A DNA stretch of 64,000 nt from Candidatus Palauibacter soopunensis (GCF_947581735.1 NZ_CANPVT010000053.1:124001-188000); one strand, 5' to 3'. Shown: positions 19,733-29,389, numbered from the stretch's first letter. Notes: generated by a model from the letters alone, not told the origin. A program made the numbers and translations.

Positions 19733-20650
19733 ATGACGGCGCAGCTCATCGATGGGAAGCGGATCGCGGCCGAGATACGGGCGGAAGTGACGGAACGGAC
19801 GCGGGGCCTTTCGGAGCGGGGGATCCGGCCCGGCCTCGGCGTCGTCCTCGTAGGCGACGATCCCGCCTCGCACGTCTACGTGCGGATGAAGACGCGGGCC
19901 TGCGAAGAGGCCGGAATCTACGCACGCGACATCACGCCGCCCGCCGACATCGGCCGCGCGGAACTTCTCGGCATCGTCGATGAGCTGAACGCGGACCCGG
20001 CCATTCACGGGATTCTCGTACAGCTTCCACTGCCTCGACACCTCGACGAACGGGAGGTGACGGAGAGGATCGATCCGGCCAAGGACGTCGACGGCTTCCA
20101 TCCCGTGAACCAGGGCCGAATGTCCCAGGGGGACGCCAGCGCGTTCCGCCCCGCGACGCCAGCCGGCGTGCAGGAACTCATCCGGAGGACGGGCGTGGAG
20201 ACGTCCGGCGCCCACGTCGTCATCGTCGGCCGCTCGAACATCGTCGGCATGCCGATGTCCCAGATCATGCTCCAGAAGGAACCCGGGGCGAACGCTACGG
20301 TGACCGTGGCCCACAGCCGGACCGCGGATCTCGGCGCCGTGACGCGCCAGGGGGAGATCCTCATCGTCGCCGTCGGAGTCCCCGGCATCGTCCGTGGAGA
20401 CATGGTGCGGGAGGGGGCCGTCGTGATCGATGTGGGCGTGAACCGGGTGGAGGATCCGACCACGGAGCGGGGCTATCGGCTCGTCGGCGATGTGGTGTTC
20501 GACGAGGCGGTGGAGCGCGCGAGCTGGATCACCCCGGTTCCCGGCGGCGTGGGCCCGATGACGATCGCCATGCTCCTCCGAAACACCGTGAGGTCGGCGG
20601 AGCGGACGGCAAGCCTCGCCGCGGCGGGGACGGTGGCGGCGTCGGGCTGA
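19733..20650 (+). CDS. folD: Bifunctional methylene-THF dehydrogenase/methenyl-THF cyclohydrolase
   Basis: 305 residues. FolD interconverts 5,10-methylene-, methenyl- and 10-formyl-tetrahydrofolate for purine and formyl-Met synthesis. The catalytic region contains YVRMKTRACEEAGI (Tyr and Lys of the active site), VQLPLPRH and PAKDVDGFHPVN. The dinucleotide-binding segment is VVIVGRSNIVGMP. A TPVPGGVGPMTIAML block closes the domain. It follows rny by 15 bases with its own GGAGAGG Shine-Dalgarno. Confidence 0.96.
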   Translation: MTAQLIDGKRIAAEIRAEVTERTRGLSERGIRPGLGVVLVGDDPASHVYVRMKTRACEEAGIYARDITPPADIGRAELLGIVDELNADPAIHGILVQLPLPRHLDEREVTERIDPAKDVDGFHPVNQGRMSQGDASAFRPATPAGVQELIRRTGVETSGAHVVIVGRSNIVGMPMSQIMLQKEPGANATVTVAHSRTADLGAVTRQGEILIVAVGVPGIVRGDMVREGAVVIDVGVNRVEDPTTERGYRLVGDVVFDEAVERASWITPVPGGVGPMTIAMLLRNTVRSAERTASLAAAGTVAASG

Positions 20651-20652
20651 AC

Positions 20653-21957
20653 GTGACGCGTCAACCCTCGCTGTTCGGGGCGGCGGAGGTCCGCGATGGC
20701 CGCTCTCCGGAGGGAGCGATCACCGTGTCCGACCTCAACGAGGCCGCGCGCGGCGCATTGGAGAAGCGGTTCGGCGACCTCTGGGTCCGCGGCGAAGTGA
20801 CGAACTGGACCCGTTCCTCCGTCGGGCACCGCTACTTCTCTCTCCGGGACCAGGAGCGCGACTCCAGCGTCGCGTGCGTGTTCTTCCGCGGGGATGCGTG
20901 GCGGCTGCCGGCGGATCCGGAGGACGGTATGGAGGTCTTCGTGCGCGCCCGTCCGACCCTCTACGCGCGGCAGGGCCGGTTCCAGTTGCGCGTACGCGCC
21001 ATCGAGACGGCCGGCGAGGGGCTGTGGAGGATGGCCTTCGAGCGGCTCCGCCGGAAGCTGGCGGCGGAGGGCATGCTGGATCCGGAGCGCAAGCGTGCGC
21101 TGCCCGCGTACCCTCGCCGCGTGGGCGTCGTCACGTCGCGCAAGGGTGCGGCTCTCCACGACATCATCACGGTGCTCCGGCGGCGGGCCCCATGGGTCGA
21201 GATCGTGGTGCGCCACTGCCGCGTGCAGGGCGAAGGCGCCGCCGGCGAGGTGCGAGCCGCCCTTCAGCGTCTCGCGGACTGGGGCGCCGGGGGTCCGGAC
21301 CGGAAGCTCGACGCGATCATCCTGAGCCGGGGCGGCGGGTCTCTGGAGGACCTGTGGTGCTTCAACGAGGAGGCGGCGGTGCGAGCGGTCGCGACGAGTC
21401 CGGTCCCGGTGATCTGCGCCATCGGGCACGAGGTCGACGTGACCCTGTGCGAGTTGGTGGCCGATCTCCGCGCGCCGACGCCGTCCGCGGCCGCGGAACT
21501 CGCGGTGCCGGATATCCGGAGCGTCCGCGCCTCGCTCGATACGGCGGGAAGAGGTCTGGCTCGCGGCTTGCGCCGACTCATCACGCGCGGGAGCGATCGC
21601 GTGGAAGCGCTCGCGCTGCGCCTGCCGGTTTCCGCGGGGCATGCGCGCGATGTCGCGCAGCTGCGGCTCGAAACGTTGGCGGCCCGCCTCCCGGCGGGGA
21701 TGGAACGCGTTCTCGCCCGCTCTCGTACGCGGCTCGCCGGACTTGCCGCCGCGCTCGATGCCCTGAGCCCGCTCGAGACGGTGGCCCGCGGCTACGCCGT
21801 CGCCACGGACCTCGAGGGACGTCGGCTCACGCGAATCAACGATTTCACGCCGAGCCAACGCTTCCGCCTGCGGGTCAAGGGGGGACAGGTCGCGGCGACA
21901 ACGGACACCGTGGAACGTGACGCGGCGGAGCCGGACGCCGGGGAGCCCGACGCTTGA
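20653..21957 (+). CDS. xseA: Exodeoxyribonuclease VII large subunit
   Basis: 434 residues, catalytic subunit of the ssDNA-degrading ExoVII. The N-terminal OB fold (LWVRGEVTNWTRSSVGHRYF) is followed by the nuclease core with GVVTSRKGAALHDI and the ILSRGGGSLEDLWCFNEE and GHEVDVTLCELVADLRAPTP blocks. The C-terminal segment PLETVARGYAV is typical. GTG 20653 starts two bases after folD. Its stop overlaps the xseB start. Confidence 0.96.
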   Translation: MTRQPSLFGAAEVRDGRSPEGAITVSDLNEAARGALEKRFGDLWVRGEVTNWTRSSVGHRYFSLRDQERDSSVACVFFRGDAWRLPADPEDGMEVFVRARPTLYARQGRFQLRVRAIETAGEGLWRMAFERLRRKLAAEGMLDPERKRALPAYPRRVGVVTSRKGAALHDIITVLRRRAPWVEIVVRHCRVQGEGAAGEVRAALQRLADWGAGGPDRKLDAIILSRGGGSLEDLWCFNEEAAVRAVATSPVPVICAIGHEVDVTLCELVADLRAPTPSAAAELAVPDIRSVRASLDTAGRGLARGLRRLITRGSDRVEALALRLPVSAGHARDVAQLRLETLAARLPAGMERVLARSRTRLAGLAAALDALSPLETVARGYAVATDLEGRRLTRINDFTPSQRFRLRVKGGQVAATTDTVERDAAEPDAGEPDA

Positions 21958-22235
21958 ACGAGCCTTCAAGGGAGTTCGAATTCGAGGCCGCAATCCGGGA
22001 ACTGGAGCGGATCGTCGCACGCCTCGACCGGGAGGGCATCGGCCTGGATGAGGCGATTACCCTCTTCGAGCAGGGCATCGAGCATCTCGGCGAGGCCCGG
22101 CGCTGGCTTGAGACCGCGAGCGGCCGGGTCGAGGAACTCATCGCTTCGTCTACGGGAAGACTGGAAGCGAAGCCGCTGGAAGGCGTGGAAGCGCCGGACG
22201 GGAAGCCGGAAGAGCGGCCGGACGGCGAACCGTGA
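21954..22235 (+). CDS. xseB: Exodeoxyribonuclease VII small subunit
   Basis: 93 residues. The block FEAAIRELERIVARLDREG followed by LDEAITLFEQGIEHL is the XseB helical-hairpin signature; multiple XseB copies bind one XseA. It uses a TTG start at 21954 that overlaps the xseA stop. The tail beyond residue 70 is acidic, Pro/Glu-rich and probably disordered. Confidence 0.93.
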   Translation: MNEPSREFEFEAAIRELERIVARLDREGIGLDEAITLFEQGIEHLGEARRWLETASGRVEELIASSTGRLEAKPLEGVEAPDGKPEERPDGEP

Positions 22236-23137
22236 CCCGCGAGCTGTCCGAACTGCGTGCCGCCATCGACGCGGAGCTGGAGGGCTGGCTGTCCGAGACG
22301 CTGCGTGGGACGGGCCCGATCGCGAAACCCATTCGGTACGCCGTCCTCGCGCAGGGAAAGAGGATCCGACCGCTCCTGTTCGTCGGGGCCTGGGAAGCCG
22401 CGAGCGGCGGCACCGGGCCGGGTGCGGGCAACGGCGCGCGTGCGCTCCATCGCGTGGCGCTGGGGCCCGAACTCGTCCACACGTATTCGCTGATCCACGA
22501 TGATCTCCCGTGCATGGACGACGATGACCTTCGCCGGGGGCGGCCGACGGTGCATGTCCGATACGGGGAACGCGCCGCGGTCATGACGGGGGCGGCGCTC
22601 CTTCCGCTCGCGATCCGCGCCCTGGCCGAGGGGGCGACAGGCCTGAACCTGCCGGACTCCGTTGCGAGCCGGCTCATCGGCGTCCTCACCGCGGCGGCCG
22701 GCGGCGACGGCATGGTCGGAGGCCAACTCCTCGATCTCCTCGCCGAGAAGACGAGCGTCGACTTCGAGACCCTCGAGCGTATCCATCTCGGCAAGACCGC
22801 TCGCCTCATCGCGGCTTGTTGCACGATGGGCGGTGTCGCGGCCCGCGCGCCCGAAGAGACCGTCGATCGGCTCACGCGCTTCGGGATCGCGATCGGACTC
22901 GCATTCCAGACGGTGGACGATATCCTCGATGTGACAGGGTCCTCGAGCCGCATGGGGAAGATCGGCGGGCGGGACGAAGCCCTGGGAAAGGCGACGACAC
23001 CATCGGTCCTCGGTCTGGAGGGAGCGAGAGGACGCGCGGAGGAGTTCGGCCGCGAGGCGCTGGACGCGATTTCGCCGCTCGCGGGCGCGGAGCGGCTGCG
23101 CGAAATCGGACGTCTCGTCCTCGAGCGCGACCGCTGA
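22232..23137 (+). CDS. ispA: Polyprenyl synthetase, farnesyl/geranylgeranyl diphosphate synthase type
   Basis: 301 residues. The first aspartate-rich motif lies in HDDLPCMDDDDLRRGRPT (about residues 89-106) and the second in FQTVDDILDVTGS (about 228-240), with GKRIRPLLF earlier. These bind Mg-diphosphate for chain elongation of isoprenoids. The family and position after xseB point to FPP synthase; product chain length cannot be read from sequence by eye. GTG 22232 overlaps the xseB stop. The often-linked dxs is not here. Confidence 0.87.
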   Translation: MTRELSELRAAIDAELEGWLSETLRGTGPIAKPIRYAVLAQGKRIRPLLFVGAWEAASGGTGPGAGNGARALHRVALGPELVHTYSLIHDDLPCMDDDDLRRGRPTVHVRYGERAAVMTGAALLPLAIRALAEGATGLNLPDSVASRLIGVLTAAAGGDGMVGGQLLDLLAEKTSVDFETLERIHLGKTARLIAACCTMGGVAARAPEETVDRLTRFGIAIGLAFQTVDDILDVTGSSSRMGKIGGRDEALGKATTPSVLGLEGARGRAEEFGREALDAISPLAGAERLREIGRLVLERDR

Positions 23138-23144
23138 GCGGCCC

Positions 23145-24044
23145 GTGAAGTTCTTCATCATCGGCAACGCCGATCACCCGGAGCTGGAGCCGCTTCTCCA
23201 CCGCGTCGAGCGGAGAGCGGATGAACTCGGGGTCTCGCTCGTCTTCGAGCCGTCGCTCGCGACGAAGGCCGGGCGCGACTCCGCCGCGCCGGAGGAAATC
23301 GAGGCGGGCGTCGCCCTCGTCCTGGCCCTCGGCGGGGACGGGACGTTGCTGCGGGCGGCCCGCCTGGCGGCGCCCCGCGGGATCCCCGTGCTGGGCTGCA
23401 ACCTGGGCCGGCTCGGGTTTCTCACGATGGTTTCGGAGGATGAACTCGAGGCGGCGATGTCGATGGTGGCGAGCGGGGACTACGCGCTCGAGAAGCGCAT
23501 CGCTCTCCGCATCCGGGTGGTTCCGAACGGATCCAACGGGCCGGTCGAAAAAAGCTTCTACGCGATCAACGACGCCGTCATTCACAAGAGCGGCTTCGCC
23601 CGGTTGATCGGACTGCGCGTGCTGGCCGACGACGATGAAGTGGGACACTACAGCGCTGACGGCATCATCCTCGCCACAGCCACGGGCTCGACGGCCTACA
23701 GCCTCTCCGCGGGCGGCCCCATCGTCTCGCCGACGATGGAGAGCATCGTCGCGACGCCGATTTCGCCGCACACGCTTGCCGTGCGCCCGGTCGTGTTTTC
23801 GGGAGACACGAGGATCTCCGTAGAACTCCTCTCGGGGGACCACGACCTGCAGCTGACCGTCGACGGACAGCCCGGTTGCCTTCTCTCGGTGGGAGACCGT
23901 GTGGAAGTCTCCCGCTCGAAGCACGCCGTGGGCCTGGTCCGGCTCCCCTGCCATTCGTTCTTCACCGTCCTGAGGCGGAAGCTGCGGTGGGGCGACGTTC
24001 GCGAGCACCCGACGCCCCCATCCGGGGGGGACGAGGAAAGCTAG
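23145..24044 (+). CDS. nadK: NAD kinase
   Basis: 299 residues. NadK makes NADP from NAD with ATP or polyphosphate. The GGDGT motif is at about residues 63-67, followed by NLGRLGFLT. The Gly-rich ATATGSTAYSLSAGGP (about residue 180) is the second conserved block. GTG start, 7 bases after ispA, stop 1 base before recN. The nadK-recN order is common. Confidence 0.95.
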   Translation: MKFFIIGNADHPELEPLLHRVERRADELGVSLVFEPSLATKAGRDSAAPEEIEAGVALVLALGGDGTLLRAARLAAPRGIPVLGCNLGRLGFLTMVSEDELEAAMSMVASGDYALEKRIALRIRVVPNGSNGPVEKSFYAINDAVIHKSGFARLIGLRVLADDDEVGHYSADGIILATATGSTAYSLSAGGPIVSPTMESIVATPISPHTLAVRPVVFSGDTRISVELLSGDHDLQLTVDGQPGCLLSVGDRVEVSRSKHAVGLVRLPCHSFFTVLRRKLRWGDVREHPTPPSGGDEES

Positions 24045-24045
24045 C

Positions 24046-25710
24046 GTGCTGAGGGAGCTTCGCGTCCGGAACTTCGCCGTCGTCGAGGAAGCCACGCTTG
24101 AATTCGGGCCGGGCCTCAGTGTGCTCAGCGGCGAGACGGGGGCAGGGAAGTCCCTCCTCGTCGAAGCCCTCGCGCTCCTCGTCGGAGGGCGGCCGTCGCC
24201 GGACATGATCCGGGCGGGCGCCGGGTCCGCCCGCATCGAGGGCCGCTTCGAGATCGAGGACGTCGACGGACTGCGAACGCTGTGCGAGGACGCCGGTATC
24301 GATCATGAAGACGGCTGGCTCATCCTGTGTCGCGAATTGCGTCGCGAGGGCCGGCATCGGGCATGGGTGAACGGGTCGCCGTCCACGGCGGGAAGGTTGC
24401 GCGAGTTCGGGGGTCGGCTCCTCGACCTCCACGGACAGCACGATCACCAGCGACTCCTGGATCGCGCCTGGCAACGCCGGATTCTGGACGCCTATGGCCG
24501 ACACGAGGCACTGGCCACCGAGACGGAGGCCGCCTACGCGGGGCTGCGCGCCATCGAGGGACGTCTCGAGGACACGCGTCGCGCCGCGCGTGAGGGGCGT
24601 GAACGGGCGGACTACCTGCGCTTCAAGCGGGATGAGATCGCCGGAGCCGGGCTCGAACCGGATGAAGATGAGACGCTCGAGTCGGAGGCCCGCCGCCTCT
24701 CGCATTCCGAGGAGCTGATCGAGCTTTCGGGCTCGCTCCACCACGGACTGTACGAGGCCGAGGGGTCGATCGTCGACCAGTTGGGCGAGTTTGCGGCCCG
24801 GCTCGAAGCCCTCGTTTCGATCGATCGCGAGGCGGGTCCGTTCCGCGACCTGATCGAGGCGGCGCTCCGCAACGTGGAGGAACTCGGACGCAGCCTGGCT
24901 CCCTACCGGGACTCGATCGAGCACGACCCTCGACGGCTCGACGAAATCCGCGTCCGGCAGGATCTCCTCTACCGGCTCAAGCGCAAGTACGGCGGCACTC
25001 TGGAGGACGTGATCCACGTGGGCGAGGAGGCGCGGCGTGAGTTGGAGACCGTGCAGGGCGCCGATACCGAGATCGAGCGCCTCGAAGCGGGACGAGAGGC
25101 CGCGTCAGCCGAACTCGCCTCGTTGTCGTCCGAACTCTCTGAACGTCGCCTCGTGTCGTCCCGCGCGCTCGCCGAAGCGGTTACGGACGCACTCCCCGAA
25201 CTGGGTCTCCCGGGCGCCCGTCTCCAGATCGCGCTCGACCCGTACGGCGAGATCCGGGGGACCGGTGCCGAACGGGTCGAGTTTCTCGTCTCCCTGAATC
25301 CCGGCTTCCCTCCGGCGCCGCTGCGGCGCGTCGCCTCCGGGGGAGAGATGAGTCGGCTCATGCTCGCGCTCGAGACCGCGCTCATCGAGGTGGACGACCT
25401 GCCGGTGCTCGTGTTCGACGAGATCGATGCGGGGATCGGGGGCGAGGTGGCGCACCGCGTGGCGGCCCGGCTCGTGCGGCTCTCCGTCGCGCATCAGGTG
25501 CTCGTCGTCACGCATCTCGCGCAGATCGCGGCGCGCGCCGACGCACACTACTCCGTCGGAAAGGTCACGGAAGCCGAAGGTGTGCGGACGTCGGTCCGGA
25601 TGCTCACCGGCGGAGAGCGCGTCCACGAAGTCGCTCGCATGCTCGGAGGCGACCCCGCCAGCCACGCCTCGCGCGCCCACGCCGAGGAACTGCTCGCCGG
25701 CCAGTTGTAG
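24046..25710 (+). CDS. recN: DNA repair protein RecN
   Basis: 554-residue SMC-like ATPase for double-strand-break repair. Walker A GETGAGKS is at residues 29-36. The LHGQHDHQRLLD motif follows at about residue 126. The signature region PLRRVASGGEMSRLMLALE and Walker B VLVFDEIDAGIGG (Asp458-Glu459) lie in the C-terminal head, separated by a coiled-coil arm. The next gene runs convergently from the other strand. Confidence 0.96.
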   Translation: MLRELRVRNFAVVEEATLEFGPGLSVLSGETGAGKSLLVEALALLVGGRPSPDMIRAGAGSARIEGRFEIEDVDGLRTLCEDAGIDHEDGWLILCRELRREGRHRAWVNGSPSTAGRLREFGGRLLDLHGQHDHQRLLDRAWQRRILDAYGRHEALATETEAAYAGLRAIEGRLEDTRRAAREGRERADYLRFKRDEIAGAGLEPDEDETLESEARRLSHSEELIELSGSLHHGLYEAEGSIVDQLGEFAARLEALVSIDREAGPFRDLIEAALRNVEELGRSLAPYRDSIEHDPRRLDEIRVRQDLLYRLKRKYGGTLEDVIHVGEEARRELETVQGADTEIERLEAGREAASAELASLSSELSERRLVSSRALAEAVTDALPELGLPGARLQIALDPYGEIRGTGAERVEFLVSLNPGFPPAPLRRVASGGEMSRLMLALETALIEVDDLPVLVFDEIDAGIGGEVAHRVAARLVRLSVAHQVLVVTHLAQIAARADAHYSVGKVTEAEGVRTSVRMLTGGERVHEVARMLGGDPASHASRAHAEELLAGQL

Positions 25711-25736
25711 CGCCGGCCCACGTTGCGGTTGCGCCG

Positions 25737-27398
25737 CTAGAAGATGCTGATCGGGAAGCGGAGTTCGGCCGCGTAGCGGAAGGAGGCCGGCGTTCGTCCC
25801 CCGGAGCCGGAGATGGCCCGCCGCAGCGAGATGCCGAACTGGTAGGCGCCGCGCACCGGCCTCGCCCCCTCATGCAGTTCCTCGACGCCCCCGGCCTCGG
25901 AGATATCGATGAGGAACCCGACGCCCAGCCGGTGGCGGGTCTGCGCTCCCTCCTCCGCCACCGTGTTCGGGTCCAGCCCCTCGACCATCCCGACGAACTG
26001 ATATGTGGGTGCGGGCAGCCGGAAGTAGTCGTACTCGATCCCCACGCTGAGGGCGGCGTTGAAGCGCAGGGAAGGGCGGACCAGAACCGCGAGATAGTCC
26101 CCCAGATCCCGCCGCATCAGCGCCACCAGATCCTCCTGGTTGTAGGGGCGATCCGGAGGAGTGAAGCGGAACGCCGCCTCGTCGGGGCGCTGCATCCCGT
26201 AGCGGGCGGAAGCGCGGATCATGAAGAGGCTCCCGAGGGCGATGTCCTGGTACAACGCGAGTTCGATGTCGGTCTGGCCGTCCCCGATCGGGATGTCCGA
26301 CGAATTCGTCGGGTCTCCGAAGATCGTGAGGTTGCGGTTTCGGATGGGGAGCCGGGCGAGGGCGCCCACGCTCGTGCGCAGCCGAATGCCGCGTTCCGAA
26401 TCCGCTCGGGGACCGGACCCCGCGTCCGCCGCCGCGCCCGGCCCCGGGATCGGCGTTCGGCGCGTGATGCCGTCGATCAGGTTCACCCGCAGGAAGACCT
26501 CGACCTCCCCCAGATCGAGTTCGTTCCTGCTGTCCCTCGGCAGTCGATCGGCGAAGCCCTGGCTCAGGAACAGCGTATCGAAGTCCTCCTCCGTCGCGAA
26601 CTCGGGCAGGGAAAGCTCCGGCAGCGTCAGGCCGAGCGCGTCGAACGCCGCCGCGAAATCCGCGAAGCGTTGCGCCATCTGGGTCCCCGCGACGCTGGAA
26701 GCGGTGGGAATCAAGGCTCCGCCCGCCGCCCGCTGCCCCAGCGTGTTGACGAAGTCGAGCGTCGCGCGTCGGAGCGCGATCGCCTCCTCGAGAGCGGTTC
26801 CTGTCAGAGAGCCGCCATCGATCAGCGAACCGAGATCGTCGAGCGCCGACTCCGCATCCCTCAGAAAGGGCGCACCAGACTCGAAGGCCACGCCGTTTCC
26901 GGTCACCGTCGCGGTGGAATCGAAGGCGAAGCCCACCGTCATGTCCGTGAGCGTGAACGGGGCCCGGACTCCCACGCTGACCCAGTCGAGGACCCCCAGT
27001 TCGACGCCGAGCCCGAGTCGGCGTATCTGCGCCCGCATGGCCGAGAAGTCGAGCGCGCCGAACGAGAAGTCGTCCTCGGTTACCGGTTCGAAGCCAAGCG
27101 CCTCCGCATCGTCGTTGAGCTCCTGGATGAGAGCGAAGGGAGCAGGGAACATGCGGCGGGCGAGCGGACCGTCGAAGTGGGCGGCAAGCGGCTCGCGCTC
27201 CCCGTCGAGGACCCCCGCGCTCGAGCCGAGCGCGAACTGTTCGGACCAGTTCAGCAGCGTCGGCCCGACGGTGAGCCACAGCTTCCCCTGCCTCGGCAGC
27301 CGCGCGTCGCTGAACTGCCCGGCCAGATGGACCGGAGCCATGGCCGTGGAGAGGAGGGCGAGCAGGACCGGAACCGCGTGTCGGGTCGGCGGAAGCAT
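25737..27398 (-). CDS. Outer-membrane beta-barrel protein, unknown function
   Basis: 553 residues. The ATG at 27398 gives a signal peptide (PVLLALLSTAMAPVHLAGQ), followed by alternating beta-strand segments and a C-terminal Phe (RFPISIF), the hallmark of an outer-membrane barrel recognised by Bam. The middle (about residues 150-330) is enriched in Leu/Asp/Ala helical segments, probably an extracellular or periplasmic insert. I recognise no specific family. The frame is open much further upstream, but there it would run through tRNA-Cys. Confidence 0.72.
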   Translation of the reverse strand: MLPPTRHAVPVLLALLSTAMAPVHLAGQFSDARLPRQGKLWLTVGPTLLNWSEQFALGSSAGVLDGEREPLAAHFDGPLARRMFPAPFALIQELNDDAEALGFEPVTEDDFSFGALDFSAMRAQIRRLGLGVELGVLDWVSVGVRAPFTLTDMTVGFAFDSTATVTGNGVAFESGAPFLRDAESALDDLGSLIDGGSLTGTALEEAIALRRATLDFVNTLGQRAAGGALIPTASSVAGTQMAQRFADFAAAFDALGLTLPELSLPEFATEEDFDTLFLSQGFADRLPRDSRNELDLGEVEVFLRVNLIDGITRRTPIPGPGAAADAGSGPRADSERGIRLRTSVGALARLPIRNRNLTIFGDPTNSSDIPIGDGQTDIELALYQDIALGSLFMIRASARYGMQRPDEAAFRFTPPDRPYNQEDLVALMRRDLGDYLAVLVRPSLRFNAALSVGIEYDYFRLPAPTYQFVGMVEGLDPNTVAEEGAQTRHRLGVGFLIDISEAGGVEELHEGARPVRGAYQFGISLRRAISGSGGRTPASFRYAAELRFPISIF

Positions 27399-27484
27399 CG
27401 CGCGAGTATAGCAGCCCGGGGCGCGATGGAGAACCTTCCGGCGGTAGCGTCCGTGTGGTCGCTCCATTAGGCTGTGCGAACTTC

Positions 27485-27555
27485 GGCGCCGTGGCCGAGT
27501 GGTTAGGCAGGGGCCTGCAAAGCCCCCTACTCCGGTTCGAATCCGGACGGCGCCT
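27485..27555 (+). tRNA. tRNA-Cys (GCA)
   Basis: 71 nucleotides. Acceptor stem GGCGCCG (27485-27491) pairs with CGGCGCC (27548-27554), and the discriminator is T at 27555, as expected for cysteine. The anticodon loop CTGCAAA gives GCA, and the T-loop is TTCGAAT. CCA is not encoded. Confidence 0.96.
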
Positions 27556-27606
27556 CTTTCTTCGGCTTTCCCTTGATATCTCCGGCAAAAACGGGAGGAG
27601 AACGGG

Positions 27607-28728
27607 TTGGCTCTCAGGCTGAAAGCGGACCAGGCACTCCTGCTCCTTCTCGTCTTTGTTCCCATCACGCTCGTTCTCGAGTACGTCGTCCACGCGTCTG
27701 CGACCACGCTCTTTCTTACCTCCGCGGTCGCGATCGTTCCCCTCGCCGGGATCATGGGGAAATCGACCGAGATGCTGGCCGAGCACGTGGGCGCCGGTCT
27801 CGGGGGACTGCTGAACGCGACATTCGGGAACGCCGCGGAACTGATCATCGCCATCTTCGCGCTCAGAGCGGGCCTGTACGACCTCGTGAAGGCGTCGCTC
27901 ACGGGGTCGATCATCGGAAACATCCTCCTCATCTTCGGGCTGAGCGCGCTGCTCGGGGGTCTGAAGTTCCGGACACAGACCTTCAACCGCACCGCGGCCA
28001 AACTGGGCGCCACGCTCCTCCTGCTGAGCGCCGTCGGCCTCGTCATCCCGTCACTGCTGTACCATCTCCGGGACGGCGCAGAGGTGGGGGCGGCCGCGGC
28101 GACGGGGGCGGCCGCGGCGTCGGCGTCGGGGTGGCTGAGCCTCGAGATCTCCGTCGTCCTCATCGTCTGCTACATCCTCTCGCTTGTCTTCGCGCTGCGG
28201 ACGCACGCGGATCTCTACCAGGGGACGGCGCACGCCGGCGCCGAGACGCACGCGGCTCCCGCGTGGTCGAAGGGCAAGTCGTTCGCGGTCCTCGTCGGAG
28301 CGGCCGCGCTCGTGGGCTGGATGAGCGAGATCCTCGTCGGCGGGGCGGAGGAGGCGGCCCACGCCCTGGGGATGACCGAGGTCTTCGTCGGCGTGATCGT
28401 CGTCGCTCTCGTCGGCAACGCGGCGGAACATTCGACCGCCGTGCTCGTCGCGCTTCGGAACAAGATGGATCTGTCGATTCAGATCGCGGTGGGGTCGTCG
28501 CTCCAGATCGCCCTTCTCATCGCCCCGCTCCTCGTCTTCCTCTCCTACGCGATCGGGCCGGCGCCGATGGACCTCGTCTTTTCGCCGCTCGAAGTCGTGG
28601 CGGTCGCGGTCTCCGTCCTCGTCGTGGGACAGATCGCCGACGACGGCAAAACGCACTGGATGGAGGGAGTCCTCCTCCTCGCCGTGTACGTCCTGCTCGG
28701 CCTCGCCTTCTTCAACCTCCCGGGCTAG
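27607..28728 (+). CDS. Ca2+/H+ antiporter, CAX family
   Basis: 373 residues, about 11 hydrophobic helices. The two alpha-repeat signatures typical of CAX/ChaA are present: [15 protein letters not shown] in the first half and [19 protein letters not shown] in the second. It is therefore predicted to export Ca2+ (or other divalent cations) in exchange for protons. A GGGAGGAG Shine-Dalgarno 6 bases upstream supports the TTG start at 27607. An Ala/Gly-rich linker and a His-containing loop lie between the two halves. The gene stands alone. Confidence 0.9.
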   Translation: MALRLKADQALLLLLVFVPITLVLEYVVHASATTLFLTSAVAIVPLAGIMGKSTEMLAEHVGAGLGGLLNATFGNAAELIIAIFALRAGLYDLVKASLTGSIIGNILLIFGLSALLGGLKFRTQTFNRTAAKLGATLLLLSAVGLVIPSLLYHLRDGAEVGAAAATGAAAASASGWLSLEISVVLIVCYILSLVFALRTHADLYQGTAHAGAETHAAPAWSKGKSFAVLVGAAALVGWMSEILVGGAEEAAHALGMTEVFVGVIVVALVGNAAEHSTAVLVALRNKMDLSIQIAVGSSLQIALLIAPLLVFLSYAIGPAPMDLVFSPLEVVAVAVSVLVVGQIADDGKTHWMEGVLLLAVYVLLGLAFFNLPG

Positions 28729-28777
28729 CAGCGGGCCGGACGCGAAGCAACGTTTGGCCAGCCAGGCGCGTCTCAGT

Positions 28778-28795
28778 GTTCCGGGCTCGCGGAAC
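28778..28795. other. Short hairpin in the convergent gap after the antiporter gene
   Basis: GTTCCG (28778-28783) pairs with CGGAAC (28790-28795). It lies between the antiporter gene and the convergent small membrane-protein gene. No T-run on either side. The remaining 269-base gap shows nothing I can support as coding. Confidence 0.3.
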
Positions 28796-28997
28796 CCTTG
28801 ACGGCTTCGCGGGATCCGGTCTGACGGGAGAACTGAAGCCGGGGCGGCGGATCACCCTCCTGTGGCAGGGACGACGTTGGGATGAAGTCGGATGTACCGA
28901 AGTGGTCGCGCGCGCCCCGGCCTCACCCCACGAGGGAGACCCCTTCCGGCCGGTCGCCGAATCCCCATCGCGTGTCGTCGTAGTCGCACACCCCGCA

Positions 28998-29315
28998 TCA
29001 CCCTTCGTGGCGATCCGCCTCGCGATCAGGGTCGTCTCGGCGACGCTCGAGGAGCTGTTCCGTGAACGCCTGTCGCTCCGCGATCTGTCCCACCTGGTCC
29101 TGGAGTTCGGAAAGCGTCTGGAGAAGGCGATCGTTTGCCGCCGGACCCGGCAAGGCCTCCCGTACCCCGCCGGCGAGCCGGTCCGCCCGGTCTCGCGTCG
29201 CCTGCTCGAGGAAGTAGGCCAGCTTGCGGGAGATCGGGAAGAGTACGACACCGCCGGTGATGATCAGCACGATCGTGGAGATGAACGTAAAGATGACGAC
29301 CAGGTCCATGTCCAT
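28998..29315 (-). CDS. Small membrane-anchored coiled-coil protein
   Basis: 105 residues: an N-terminal transmembrane helix (about residues 5-27, FTFISTIVLIITGGVVLFPIS) followed by a charged alpha-helical tail ending in a Leu-Gln heptad coiled coil (LLQTLSELQDQVGQIAERQ). The ATG at 29315 has GGAGG 6 bases upstream on its strand, which settles the start. No enzyme motif. It is divergent from the downstream amidase gene across a 256-base gap containing a long hairpin. Confidence 0.72.
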   Translation of the reverse strand: MDMDLVVIFTFISTIVLIITGGVVLFPISRKLAYFLEQATRDRADRLAGGVREALPGPAANDRLLQTLSELQDQVGQIAERQAFTEQLLERRRDDPDREADRHEG

Positions 29316-29354
29316 CCCGAGCCTCCTGGATCACAGGTGAGGGGTTGGGCCGAC

Positions 29355-29389
29355 ATCCGCCCGCGGCGCAGTACGTGCCGTGGGCGGAT
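29355..29389. other. Long hairpin in the divergent gap before the amidase
   Basis: ATCCGCCCGCGGC (29355-29367) pairs with GCCGTGGGCGGAT (29377-29389): 13 base pairs with one G-U, 9-base loop. It lies 40 bases upstream of the small minus-strand gene and 183 bases upstream of the amidase start. No T-run follows on either strand, so a terminator role is unlikely; an operator or leader structure is possible. The rest of this 256-base gap shows only the AGGAGG Shine-Dalgarno of the amidase gene. Confidence 0.55.

Noticed and set aside
28729-28997. Possible gene in the gap after the antiporter
   Set aside because: The plus-strand frame there has no start with a Shine-Dalgarno and no recognisable motif; it continues as antisense of the minus-strand gene.
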